DNA from: Populus alba
Lineage: Eukaryota; Streptophyta; Magnoliopsida; Malpighiales; Salicaceae
Length of the DNA: 64,000 nt
Assembly (NCBI RefSeq): GCF_005239225.2
Contig: NC_133285.1
Coordinates: forward strand, 70,260 to 134,259
Direction of reading: 5' to 3'
The position numbers were made by a program, and so were the translations under genes. Every line of letters begins with the position of its first letter. The stretch's first letter is position 1. The notes below the pieces were generated by a model. The model ran no database searches. It saw only the letters and a list, made by a program, of their open reading frames with translations, and had not been told where the DNA came from. Positions 1-11,132 of this stretch are shown here, one piece after another.

Positions 1-395
1 CCCTAAACCCTAACCCTAAACCCTAAACCCTAAACCCTAAACCCTAAACCCTAAAAAAACCCTAAACCCTAAACCCTAAACCCTAAACCCTAAAACCCTA
101 AAACCCTAAACCCTAAACCCTAAACCCTAAACCCTAAAACCCTAAACCCTAAAACCCTAAACCCTAAACCCTAAACCCTAAACCCTAAACCCTAAACCCT
201 AAACCCTAAAACCCTAAAAAACCCTAAACCCTAAAACCCTAAACCCTAAACCCTAAACCCTAAACCCTAAACCCTAAACCCTAAACCCTAAACCCTAAAC
301 CCTAAACCCTAAACCCTAAACCCTAAACCCTAAACCCTAAACCCTAAAAACCCTAAACCCTAAACCCTAAACCCTAAACCCTTTTAAACCCTAAA
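1..395 (+). repeat. Telomere, CCCTAAA array
   Basis: Near-perfect tandem CCCTAAA on the + strand, with occasional CCCTAAAA, CCCTAAAAAA and CCCTAA variants. This is the C-rich strand of the Arabidopsis-type telomere (TTTAGGG), read 5'->3' from the chromosome end inward, so base 1 is at or near a physical chromosome end. The array is short for a plant telomere, probably because an assembly contig stops within it. It ends in a short T-run that is the poly(A) tail, in reverse, of the element that follows. Confidence 0.97.
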
Positions 396-593
396 CCCTT
401 TTTTGAATAAAAGTTAAGTTGTATAGATCCAAAAAAAGTACATGATACGAGAGGTATACCCCAAGTATTACAAAGGACCTAGAAGGTCAACAAAAAGGAA
501 ACAAGCTTGTACATCTAAAGAAAACATACAAAGCAGCATAAACCGTTGAAACGGTTGGTACAGAAATAATCAAAACTCAAGTAAGATCATCGC

Positions 594-2024
594 TCAACTG
601 GAAGGTAAAAAGGATGGTGCCACACGATGAGTAGTATCCTTCTTCTTTTTCCTCCTAGTAACAAGTGTAAATCCAGTGTCATCACATCCAACAGAATGTG
701 CAGCAGAAGATTCTGGAGGACGTGCTCGAGATGGTGTCATCTTAGGTAAATATGTGGGAGGTACCTGAGATGAAGAACTGGTTTCTGAAGAAGATGGCAA
801 AGCCATTTGCTTACTAGTAGTGCACATAGGCAACTCTAGAGGCGTTGTCCGAACATGGTTGTTTGTGGACAGTGGAGGAGTTATCGGGTTAACATCACCA
901 AGATCAGACGGCTTCAGCTGACTCTCATCTAAGGAATCAGAGGCTGACTCATCTGAATCTGTCTCATCTGAACAATCTGTATCTGTCTCTCCTGAGGAAT
1001 CTGATTCTTCAGAGGACATCTCATCTGTGTTTGTGTCTCGAGAGGTAATGGCTTTACCTTTACCCTGATGACTAGTAGAGGCATCACCGTTAAGCTGCTT
1101 AGCATCTGTGTTAGAGGCATGTGAGGCATTACCTTTAACCTGATGACTAGGAGAGGCATCACTGTTACCCTGCTTATCAGCTGAAGGCTGACATGAGTGA
1201 CCAAAAACATGGCATTTTTCACATCTCTTCGGCTTCCATTCATAGTTCACATGAACTTCTCTGATAGTATTGGAGAACTCAAGCTCAAATTTGTGGACAA
1301 ATGGTAGAGATGCATCTACCTCCACACACAACCGCGCGTAGTCTAGGCGCTTACATCCAAGTGTCAACTCATCACAAGAGAGTGGTTGGCCCACCATACT
1401 GGCTACCTCACTTAAACCCTCCTTTGTCCATAAAGGAAAAAGGTAGATCATATATCCGAATCCATACTGGAAGTTTGGTGATCTTGTTCATGTCGAAGAC
1501 AAACCCAGAATGCCATTTCTGAAGAATAATAGCTTTCCCACCAAACATCCAAGGACCATTTTCAATGACCTTTTGAAGCTCATCTTCTGTTTTGAAACGA
1601 AACATTGTAAATCCATTGGCCAAGGATGTCACATCCTCAAGGCCAAACCTCTTCCATATCCTGTGAGCAATTGAATTCATAGCAGAATAAGGAAGCTTAA
1701 AACCAGGAAAAAAACCGACTAGGCAACGATGCCACACCGTAGAAGACTTCTCCCATAGTCCCCTAGTCATTTTGAGACGAGAGCCAACCGGCTTACGAGG
1801 GATGGGGTCAAGAGTGCATCGAGTATTAGAGTCGGTAACTCTAATCTTATCGGCCCAAAAACCCGAGGGGGAGTGGGTTGGGTAGAGGTTGGGGAGGCTG
1901 TGTTTTGGGTGTTTTGGTGTTGGTTTGTGGGATGTTTAGTAGTTGAGGGGGTGGTGTTAGCTTTGAGTGTTTGGGTTTTCGGAATGGAAGCCATGGCAGA
2001 TTCTGGCATAGCTTCAGCAAACAA
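594..2024 (-). pseudogene. LINE ORF1 (DUF4283 + CCHC zinc knuckle), frame broken twice
   Basis: The reading frame is split in three. Piece one (2024 to about 1860) is a Ser/Thr/Pro/Asn-rich N-terminus; the likely start is the Met at 1994. Piece two (about 1860-1408) contains WADKIRV, then RKPVGSRLKMTRGLWEKS, VGFFPGFKLPYSA and GPWMFGGKAIILQKW, the pattern of plant LINE ORF1 proteins with a DUF4283 nucleic-acid-binding fold. Piece three (about 1440-594) continues with LWTKEGLSEVASMVG, a zinc knuckle (CEKCHVFGHSC), a Ser/Asp/Glu-rich low-complexity stretch and a basic RRKKKKD end. The break near 1432 lies in a T-run (one extra base restores the expected DLPFSLW reading); the other lies near 1860 in a run of C/G and A. 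The function would be RNA binding and chaperoning for retrotransposition. It is dead or mis-sequenced as it stands. Confidence 0.78.
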
Positions 2025-2049
2025 TTAATCCACAACCATTCAATCAATC

Positions 2050-2660
2050 GCACATCCCAACGGTTCAAACGTAGACACAGATGTTATGTATAACTTATTC
2101 AAAAATCAGCATGTTTCAACGGTTCGATCTCCACAGATATCAATTTTACTGAAACTGACCTGAGATTGACGACCTTCAGTTGAACATGTAGAAATCGTTG
2201 TTGGAGGCTTTATTTCTAATCTCCACCGTTCAGAATGAGTATCCCAACTAGACGCATCACATATCCAAAACTCAGCTTGATCCAACGGTGGAAAAAGGAG
2301 AAATAAGCCGGCGGCTGTGACTGTTCCGGGAAGGATTTTTCCCAAAATCTTCAAAAGGCTAGCTTTCACAGGCGGAAACAAATATGGACAATCCCTCTGG
2401 TCAGTATGTAGGCAATATAGATGTTAATAACATACCAGAAAATAGGCTTGATCCAACGGTAGAACAAGGAGAACTCGGCCGGCGACTCTGACAGCTCTTG
2501 GGGGGTTTCCAGAAAATTTCAAAAACTTTCAAATGGTCAGATTTCTTAAACGGCGGCAGCTATCGACGATCCCTCCGGTCAGAATGTAGACAATAGTTCA
2601 GTGCACAACATAACCAAATCCTGGCTTGATCCAACGGTGGTCTCCGGAGATATGGCTGTC
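2050..2660 (-). repeat. Diverged tandem repeats in the LINE 5' leader
   Basis: Copies of GCTTGATCCAACGGT on the + strand (read on the minus strand as ACCGTTGGATCAAGC) occur near 2275, 2445 and 2625, about 170-180 bp apart. Each is followed by related text (GGAGAA..GCCGGCG..CTGTGAC..TTTCC). Two more degenerate CAACGGTTC copies lie near 2055 and 2115. Repeated leader units of this kind often carry promoter activity in plant and animal LINEs; promoter function here is inference. Confidence 0.65.
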
Positions 2661-2727
2661 GGAGCACCGCCCCTTTGTATCTTTCCTCTCTAACCTCTCT
2701 CTAGCTTCTCTCTCTAGAAAAGCACAA

Positions 2728-3885
2728 ATGAACCCCCCCTAAACCCTAAACCCTAAACCCCAAACCCTAAACCCAAAACCTAAACCCTAACCCAAAACCC
2801 AAACCCTAAACCCCAAACCCAAACCCAAACCCTAAACCCTAAACCCTAAACCCTAAACCCTAAACCCTAAACCCTAAACCCTAAACCCCAAACCCCAAAC
2901 CCCAAACCCTAAACCCCAAACCCCAAACCCAAACCAAAACCCCAAACCCAAAACCCAAAACCCTAAACCCAAACCCTAAACCCTAAACTCCTAAACCCTA
3001 AACTCCAAAACCCTAAACCCTAAATCCCAAGCCCTAAACCCTAAACCCTAAGCCCTAAACCCTAAACCCTAACCCCTAACCCCTAAACCCTAAACCCCTA
3101 ACCCTAAACTCTAAACCCTAAACCCTAAACCCTAACCCTAAACCCCAAACCCGAAACCCGAAACTCCAAACCCCGAACCCCAAACCCTAAACCCTAAACC
3201 CCTAACCCCAAACCCAAAATCCTAAACTTTAACCCCTAAATCGAGACCTTAAACCCTAAACCCCAAAACCCTATAACTCAAAACTCAAAAACCCTAAACC
3301 CTAAACTTAAACCCCATACCGCAAACCTTAAACGCCTAAAACCATAACTCCTAAAACCTAAAATCATAACTCATAAAACCCTAAACCCTCAACGCTCAAC
3401 CCGTAACCCCAAACCCAAAAATCCTAAAACCCTAAACCCAAACTCTAAATGTTAAACCCAAAACCAAACCCAAACCCTAAACCCTAACCCGAAACCCTAA
3501 ACCTTAACCCCTAAACCGAGACCCTTAACCCTAAACCCTGTAACCCTAAAACTCAAAACCCTAAACCCTAAACTTAAACCCGTACCCCAAACCTTAAACA
3601 CCTAAAACCATAACTCCTAAAACCTAAAATCATAACCCGTAAACCCGTAAACCCTCAACGCTCAACCCTCAATCTCAAACTCTAAATCAAAAAATCTAAC
3701 CCCGAAACCTAACCTAAACCTTAAAACCCTCAACCTAAACCCTAAACCTCTAAAAGCCCAAACCTTAAACTCTTAAAATTATAAACTCTAAATCATAATC
3801 TCCAAACCCTAAATCCAAATCTCAAGCTCCTGAACCCGAAACTCAAACTCTTAAACCATAAAATTCATAAAGCCAAATATTTTAA
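2728..3885 (+). repeat. Degenerate subtelomeric CCCTAAA repeats
   Basis: The telomeric motif resumes directly after the ORF1 element and runs for about 1.1 kb. It is almost perfect at first and then progressively mixed with CCCAAAC, CCTAACC, CCGAAAC, CTCAAAC and similar variants, until only a skewed (C,T,A)-rich texture remains near 3700-3885. A longer sub-unit is visible inside it: a segment around 3240-3400 (ACCCTAAACTTAAACCC..CCTAAAACCATAACTCC) recurs around 3510-3650, so the decayed array was also amplified in blocks of about 270 bp. Confidence 0.9.
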
Positions 3886-4122
3886 TCTTTAAACTCTAAA
3901 CCACAAACATAATAAAAGTCTTTTAAGATTTTTCATGAATTTTTTCTTTGGTAGAAATGACATTTTTCTTTTATACAATAGTTGAGAAAAAAAAATTTGT
4001 GATGTAAGAATTGAATGCGAGGAGATGTATAGTTTTGTTGGTCATCTCACTGCTATAATACTTGTTTTAGTCTACTAGCTGAGAAGAGCAAGAAACTTCT
4101 GATATTTTTGAATAGTACTTCT

Positions 4123-4219
4123 CCTAGACCCTAAAACTCTAAACTCTAAACCCAAACTTTAATCCCAAAATCCAAACTTTGAACCCAGAACCTGAAATCC
4201 CAAACCCAATCCCCTAAAC
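4123..4219 (+). repeat. Outlying telomere-like patch
   Basis: About 100 bp of CCCTAAA-derived text (GACCCTAAAACTCTAAACTC, CCCAAACTTTAATCCC, CCCCTAAACC), separated from the main decayed array by about 230 bp of unrelated DNA. It is probably a relic of an older, longer subtelomeric array. Confidence 0.7.
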
Positions 4220-4266
4220 CTTTTTTTTTTTTTTGGAAAAGTTAAGATGTATATTAATGAAGGAAA

Positions 4267-4440
4267 AATTCTCTACATAGCTACAAGGGCCATACACCAG
4301 GAGAACTTTATCATGAATATATGATGGTTAAAGACAGCACCACATGCCTGGACCAATCACTCCCTGGGACATTATGAGTTGAACACTCAAAAGTTAACAT
4401 TTTGCTTCTGCTAGTAATGGAATTCTGTAAATTGCTGTTG
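4267..4440 (+). other. Duplicated fragment of the PXN gene 3' region (inverted)
   Basis: This segment matches the reverse complement of about 11185-11325, just past the stop codon of the minus-strand PXN-like gene. Shared words include ATATATGATGGTTAAAGA, CAATCACTCCC, CATTATGAGTTGAA, ACTCAAAAGT and AGTAATGGAATTCTGTAA, in the same order with small indels and substitutions. So a 3'-UTR-like piece of a carrier gene sits in opposite orientation nearer the telomere. It may be the tail of a lost PXN paralogue or a small inverted duplication; no coding exon is recognisable beside it. Confidence 0.7.
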
Positions 4441-5038
4441 GAGAAATACCAGATCGGTGATATTCAAGGTTCGAGGACCTATATAATTTGTCATTTACGA
4501 AAATTCACTTGTCTACAAAATATGGTGTCGATTCTTTTAAGAAGGTTCCGTGACTCTCAATCCTAATATATTTTGAACCATTTCCTTTTGCATTTTGCAA
4601 AGCATTGTTACTGTGCTAAGAAGAAAGACCGAAGTCATGCTGCTGCCTGCCCACATTCGTTTGGTTAAGTAAAATGCTTTCTTCGTTTATCCTCCTATCT
4701 TCTTTGTCCCTTGTACCACTGCACGTAATGGAATGTGCAACGTATGCAATTATATTTACCCAATGTTTGCAGTTTTGTGGACGTAGCAGAAGACTGGGGT
4801 TTTGAGTTTCTTCTTTGCTTCCTTTTGCTAGTATTTGTGCTCAATGATCTTCCATTCATGTATACTTTGTACAAGCAAGCTCAGACTTGTCTTAGATTTC
4901 ATCTGCAAATATTCATAATAACATTCCGGGGGGGCAATTTATCAAATTATCATTGTTATTATTATTACTTTACTGCTTTTTTTCCGTTTTATTTAATCAA
5001 CTTTCTAACAAACTATTTTGTTTGACATGCTTTGGCAG

Positions 5039-5188
5039 GTGTGGCTACACGATACCACTGCTTTGCTGATCGTCTCCAGGAGCGGGTCTGCCATTTATGA
5101 TGTGAGCTCACGTCAGAGTCTATTTTCTACGATAATCGAAGAACAGCCATCTCTTACTGTGACTGTAGCCCTTCTGCATCTCTTGTAA
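5039..5188 (+). other. Orphan exon-like open frame
   Basis: After a good acceptor context (TTTGGCAG) there are 49 open codons beginning VWLHDTTALLIVSRSG and ending in TAA at 5186-5188. I do not recognise the product and see no partner exon upstream with a matching donor. It may be the last exon of a decayed gene or a chance opening. Low confidence. Confidence 0.2.
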
Positions 5189-6311
5189 AATGGTGCAAGG
5201 TCTACCAACAGGCAACAGGTCCAATGGTTCGTAGCCAATATTCAGCTAGACTCCACTGCAGAATCCAATGCATTCTAATGGTGTTGAGTGTAGTTCTACT
5301 TGCCGGAATAATTATTTTGAGCTTTGAAGAGGATCTTTTTCAGGAAGCTGATGTCTTCCAATTACGTTCCTAAAGTTTGTACGGAGTCAAGCTCATTGCA
5401 GAATATACCACGGGGAACTTCAACAACCCAGTGAGAATGGATAGTCGCCTGTTATAGTACTGAAGTAGTTGCAGATGAAATTAAAAACAAAAGAAGTTGG
5501 ATTTACGCTTTTTGCAGGACGTTCCGCCAAGAAACTTCAACAGCTCGATGAGAATGAAATTTGTTTGCATATAAAATAGTTTTTGCAAATAGAAAGAATC
5601 GGCAAGAGCTGGTGGATTCATCAATGCTCATTTGGGTTTAAAAGCCAAAATATTTATTTCTTAACCACGAGATACATTTAAAAATAAAATCATTCTTCTA
5701 TATTTATAGTAGCTCTAACACCAATAAAAAGTACAACATTAACTAGGAAATGAACTTTAAAAATAATAACGAGTCCTAGTAGGAGATTAAATCCGTAGAA
5801 CATTAGAGTGAAGATTAGCACCTACTTGGTTTAATTCCAACAAAGATGCATTTGCATTTTATTTTTTATTTTTTTGCAATTACCCAGTGATTTAGTTAAA
5901 TCATTTAACAAAATATTTGTTTATAGGTCATCACAAGAATTAACAGAGCGGTAATGATATCTCAAAACACATGAATTAACGAAGTGTGGTAAGAGATAAA
6001 TCAAAACACCGTTGGGCTTGTAGTTTAATGGTGCTCCTCCATCCATGTACCCCAAAACTTGTTTGTAGAATGCAAATGGTCCATTTCTGCTGCTGTATTA
6101 ATGTATTATCACTTGCATGAATATCCAAGTGCCCTCTTTGAGGAGTTTACAAGTGGTGACGAATACAGGCTTTTCTCCTTTGGAATACTCATTTCAAATG
6201 ATCCTAAAATATATTTTTTCATCAAAGAATTGTCGAAATGTACCAATCAATATTTTCCATTCCAAGCATATAATTACATGCATATAACTTACCTCAATTG
6301 TTAGAAACAAT

Positions 6312-9300
6312 TTATGAAATGGAAGTAGAAACTGTATTCGGAGCTCGAAGAACTTGTTGTAATAATCGTGCTGCAAGCCGTTGTGTGATGCCACCTATAA
6401 CACGCTCCCCGAGGCTGCGTGCCTCAGGCTGTTGAAGCACCTGCGCATGCACACTTCCCTATTTAGTTTTCATCTCGAGAATGAATGGCTCTTACTCCAC
6501 AAAGTTTTCATTTCTATTAATCAATGGAACAGTCAACTCAGCTCAACAATCCTTAGTCTAGCACCAGTTTGTATTGGTCAGATGAATCAATCACTCCGTT
6601 TATACGTTGTCTACAATCATATTCTCAACACAAATGCATAGCACCAAAAAGGTTGGGTTTTTCCTCGGGTGAGAGTCCAAGAGGTGAAAAGAGTTAAGAA
6701 GTAGCCTTACCAATTTGTGTGAAAAAGGGAGGGGGTTAGGAGCCATTAACAAATAAAAAAACTAGAAGAGCTCTAAATATAATTAATTTTTGAATGACTA
6801 ATTGAAAATTTACAGTTACATATGATGTGATTTAAGATGTGCTGGAGGAAAAATGCTTTTGCAAAAACTGGTGCAAAAGACCTCCAGTTACTTTGATACC
6901 AGCCTTGACAAATATCTTGATCAGATTCTTATACTTCCTAAGCTAGCTAGGTTATTGACAGGATGACGGCCTGCTGAAAAGGTTGCACCTCCATACAAAT
7001 GTAAGACAATCTTAAGTATGACAAAACAGCTGTATTTACCTGTAATATAGGTTGCAAAAGGGCCGGATCAAAATCTTGAGAGGATCGCAGAAGCCCCCAT
7101 ATCCTGAAAACCTGGTCCCGAAGCGCTGTCATGCTTTCAATTTCAGAATCACTCACTGTGAGAGGTCCAGTTACATTGGCATTAAAGATTAAGGCCCTCA
7201 CAACATTTGGGATAGAATTGTATGTATCAACTACTGTACCGATCACTACAGCTTCAGTGACACGGACAGCCTCCTTAATAACTAAAATTCGGAGCTCTTC
7301 ACCATCTGGGCCCAATAATAGCTTCAAAACAGGTTGTAAGGCATCATTTGCAGAGAAGTCCCTGTCTTTACTTCCCTGGACAAGTAGGTTTTCAAGTCTA
7401 TTCCACCTAAATTGAGCAAAAACTTAGGTTCTTGCTATGAGCAGATTCAAATGGAAGCGTAGAATTTAATATTAGCACAGTACATACCTAAACCTACCAT
7501 CCTTAAAGAGCAGCTCAATAAGAGCATCTCTAAGGTATGGATTTGGATCAGTGAGAAGCCTTTTAGCAAAATATGGATACGAAGCAGCCAGAACCTTGAA
7601 ATTAGGATCAGCATAAAGGGCTAGGCCTTCAAGTACAGTGAGTGACCTCAATATCAAAGCATAATAAGCTGGAACTGCAGGTTAATTAACAAGCCAGATA
7701 ATCAGATTACACAAGCACTGCATTCACTGGCTATTTTGTGATCAATTAAATAATTATGTTGTATTTATCTACGGAAATGTTAAAAAATAAACATAACTTA
7801 CCATTAAACGGATACTGATAAAAAACTGCACCCAGACCATTCACTAGAGTTTTGAAGTTTAGTTCGCTCACAGTGTAATTGAGTGCATCATCAAAGAAGT
7901 TACGCAGTGCTGGAACAATTGGAGACACATCTACATCCCGTGACAAGAAATCTAGATCATAGTAATCACGGGCCATGGCTTCGTAATCCCTATTAACCAT
8001 GTGAACCACATGACCAATTATCGCAAATCTTGCTTCTTCTGGGGTCTCACTCATCATTCCAAAATCAAGAAAAGCAAGCTTTCCCTCGGGTGTTGCCAGG
8101 AGATTGCCAGGGTGAGGATCTGCATGAAAGTATCCATACTCAAGTAGCTGTCTGAGGCTGCATTGTATACCTGTGTTGACTAGATCCAGAACTTTTAAAC
8201 CTTGTCTCTCAATAGCATCTTGTTCATTCAATTTGACTCCATCAACCCATTCCATTGTCAACACCTTGCCACTTGTATAATCCCAGAAGATATCTGGAAC
8301 AAGGATGTCTTCCCTGTCAGCATACAATTTCTTAAACCTCCTTGCATTCTGCCCCTCCTGCAGGATCCTGTTGAAATTAAAATTCAAACCCGAAAGAAAG
8401 TCGCAGAGGAAGCTAGGAAAGAAATAGGGTTTTGAAATAAGAAAGGACATGGAAAATATAAGTGGTGGGCCCAAGTAGTATGCCAGAAAGAAAGAAACCA
8501 GAGAGACTGGGATTTGTGTTTCCAGCAAGTATAAGGGCATTATAACTTCCAGAGGCATGCATTCCTGAAGTTGTAATGCAATGCAGTGCTAGTACTAGTA
8601 AGGATGATGACAGAAACAACCTGCACATAATTGAGCTCTTGATAAACTCTGCGTGCGAATTCGTCAATGAGAGCAACAACATCACTGGTAATAATGTCTA
8701 CATATTTGTTGATGAAAAAGCCGAGTCCTCTAATGAGGTAAAAGTCAAGTCCAATAGCTTCTTCGATACCAGGGCGTTGCACCTTGACAGCAACAGTCTG
8801 TCCAGAATAAGTAAGTTGAGCTTTGTAAACTTGGCCTAAACTGGCAGCTGCAATTGGAGAAGGAGAAATGGAAGAAAAAATCGAGTCGAGTGAGAGACCC
8901 AATTCTCTCTCAATGCACGAAAATGCTTCAGCGTCTGGGAATGTAGGCAAAGCATCCTGTTCATTCAGTTCAAAATTGATATTAATGATTGATTGATTGT
9001 ATATGTTTTTGACTGGTATAGTAACTTGCGAGATGCAAGGCAGTAACCCCATTTATTATTAATATTATGAGAAATAATAGGATACCTGAAGCTCAGAGAG
9101 CTCCTCTAAATACTCAGGGGGGCAGATGTCGGGCCTGGTAGACAACCCCTGCCCTAATTTAACAAAAGTAGGGCCCAACCGGGTGAAAATTCTTCGGAGT
9201 TCGGCTGCTCGTTTACGCTTCTTCTCATCGAACACGCCATTCCTTTTGTCCAGCAATAGTTTCAACCCAAATGAACCCAATGCTGTCAATATCTCAAGAG

Positions 9301-9735
9301 TTCTTCGCAACACCTTTTTTTTTCAATCGAATCTCAGATCAGTATTCATCATAAATACACATGTTTAATTGTTTATCTATTTATAACAAAAAAATCAAAA
9401 ATTAACTGAATAATCTTGCTTGCCTTGATTGGCCTAGAGCCGTATTGAATGGCCAGAACCTCGGGGCTATAGACGGACGCATTGACAGCACGGGCCATGG
9501 CTCTTGCCTCCGCCTGCAGGTCTTCCGTTCGATCACCTCCCACTATTAAATCTGCATCTCGCACTGCAGGACGCATCACTCGAGCTGGACCTGGTGGTGG
9601 TCTCGCTTCCACTGCAGCTGCTCGAGCTTCCCTTGCTCTTCTTGTCTTTGGCCTTGAGGCTGAAGTTAGACGGGGACCCAAGGCAAGGGATGAGGAACAG
9701 AAGCACTGGCTGCCGGCGGCAACAAAGCTCATCAT
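6312..9735 (-). CDS. ABC1K3: ABC1K3-like plastoglobule atypical kinase, 7 exons
   Basis: Exons (minus strand, in order): 9735-9424, 9313-9086, 8956-8621, 8357-7802, 7674-7488, 7406-7040, 6440-6312. They sum to 2115 nt, 704 aa plus stop, with all phases consistent. Residues 1 to about 45 are Ser/Ala/Arg-rich and acid-poor, as in a chloroplast transit peptide. The ABC1/UbiB core follows: KLGQGLSTRPD (the KxGQ motif), PIAAASLGQVYKAQL (Ala-rich loop), VAVKVQRPG (catalytic Lys), HADPHPGNLLA and LDFGMM (metal binding). The C-terminus continues to VLQQPEARSLGERV and a short Ser-rich tail. Length and sequence match Arabidopsis ABC1K3 as I recall it, a plastoglobule kinase that acts with ABC1K1 in prenyl-lipid (tocopherol, plastoquinone) metabolism and stress response. 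The first intron uses a GC donor (AAG|GCAAGC). The start was chosen at the first of two consecutive ATGs. The reading frame is intact. Confidence 0.93.
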
Positions 9736-9977
9736 CGCTTTGGCGCTTGATGCCTATCCTACTCCGTTCTACTTTTCTCAACTGCTTATGCACTTCAATT
9801 TCTCAGTTTCCGTTTTTATTAAATTGACCAAACATTACTAACTCTTTGATTTTGATTTTGATTTTTTTTCTAATTCTAGGTGTTTGTTATAATTTTGGTT
9901 TGTTTTTCTGGTCGCAAATAGTTGCGTCCTCGTGTCACCCTCGTAAATCACAACAGCCATCCTAATCTTCTCTATCT

Positions 9978-10137
9978 ATCTAACTATATATTTTATACAA
10001 AAAACTGTAGTATTTTTATTAAAAATGTTTAAAAAAAACACCTCATCTAATTTTGTTTTTAACCTTTTAAGTGTTAAATTAGATATAATTTTAAGAGGTG
10101 TGAATTTTTTAAAGCAATACTCCGCTATATATTCTTT
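9978..10137. mobile_element. Small fold-back (MITE-like) element
   Basis: The left half (TATATATTTTAT..GTAGTATT..TTTAAAAAAAACACCTCATCTAA) reappears inverted on the right (TTAGATATAATTTTAAGAGGTGTGAATTTTTTAAA..AATACTCC..ATATATT), around a loop near 10060. The arms match imperfectly over about 65 bp with no coding sequence. I cannot assign a superfamily or fix a target duplication by eye. Confidence 0.45.
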
Positions 10138-11084
10138 CATATATTATTGTAGATAAATTACGTAAATTTCTTATTTTTTAAATTTATCTTCAATTTTTTT
10201 TTCAACCATTTAATTTTAATTGAAAATCAATTGATATTGATTTCTTATCAAATAATAAAATTAAAAGAAAATAACCAAAAAAAAAAAAAAATATATTAAA
10301 TATTGGTAGAGTATTATAAGTTTTGTAAAAAATACACTTTAATCATTGAACTTTAAAAATTACATAAATTATAAAATTTCATTACCTCAATACTTTTTTA
10401 ATTTAATTTTGATACAAAAAATTTATTTTTATTATTTTTTAGTCATTGGTGGAGATAAGAAAGAGAAAGGTCACCAAATTTTAGCAATAAAAAAAAAAGT
10501 ATCATTGACACCAATTTAAGCTATTAAAATAAACAATATTTGTGTCAAATAATTCTATTTGACGAAGAAAATTCATATTAAATGTTTTTTACGTTTAAAT
10601 TTCGTGAAAAAACAATTGTGAACTAAGGTTGTTTTTTGGTTTCAGTTTGATTGTTTTTTAGAGGTAGTTTTTTTAGGTTATAAATGAATTTATCATAATC
10701 TCTACGATATTTTATAGATATTTTGGGTCAAAATAGGTTGAAAAAACTAAAAAACATGTTTCAAAGTAAAAAAAAAAATTTTAAAAAATCAAACAATAAA
10801 TTATTTGAATTTTTACGACCATCCAACCCAATTGCACACAAAAACAGTTAATAACCTAGTTGGATTGGTCTGCAAATTAGGCCAAACAAGCTGGCTTAGT
10901 AATGCTAGTAACGCGTGGCTTTTTTTTTTTTTTTTTAATTAATGATTTTTGTATAGTTTTTTCTCTAAATTTTTTTAATTTTTATTTAAATTAGTACCTT
11001 TTTCTCTTTTATTATATTTGGAGTCTCTTTTAAAAGACTATTTTTTTTAGTTATGCATTTAAACTTGAAGAGTTTTTATGATTC

Positions 11085-11087
<3 letters not shown>

Positions 11088-11127
<40 letters not shown>
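11088..11127. repeat. (AT)n microsatellite
   Basis: About 20 uninterrupted AT units followed by an A-run, in intergenic DNA downstream of the PXN-like gene. Confidence 0.95.

Positions 11128-11132
<5 letters not shown>

Larger units (their letters stand above)
396..2727 (-). mobile_element. ORF1-only LINE-type retroelement inserted in telomeric repeats
   Basis: A 2.3-kb unit has telomeric repeats directly on both sides (CCCTAAA up to about 395 and again from about 2728). On the minus strand it reads as a 5' leader with diverged repeats (about 2050-2700), an ORF1/gag-like frame with DUF4283 and CCHC features (about 2024-594), a 3' tail (593-404) and a short A-run seen as T's at 397-403. No endonuclease, reverse transcriptase or RNase H sequence lies between ORF1 and the tail, so it is a non-autonomous copy or an internally deleted LINE. 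Its 3' end points to the chromosome terminus. Target-site duplications cannot be told apart from the telomeric target itself. The family assignment rests on ORF1 and the A-tail. Confidence 0.75.
3886..6311. other. Subtelomeric non-coding tract
   Basis: No supported gene. It holds a last patch of telomere-like text (4123-4219), a T-run at 4220-4235 followed by a few bases resembling the LINE tail near 400, a segment related to the PXN 3' region (4267-4440) and an orphan exon-like frame (5039-5188). The rest is unremarkable AT-rich DNA up to the stop codon of the ABC1K3-like gene. Confidence 0.6.

Noticed and set aside
2106..2381. Open frame on the minus strand of 91 codons
   Set aside because: It lies in the repeated leader of the telomeric LINE, has no domain and is not shared between repeat units.
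4735..5025. Hydrophobic + strand frame of 96 codons
   Set aside because: Phe/Leu/Tyr-rich translation of T-rich DNA with no splice partner or family resemblance; composition artefact.
6008..6045. tRNA/SINE-like A-box (TAGTTTAATGGT)
   Set aside because: No B-box (GGTTCGA) at proper spacing and no cloverleaf; chance match.
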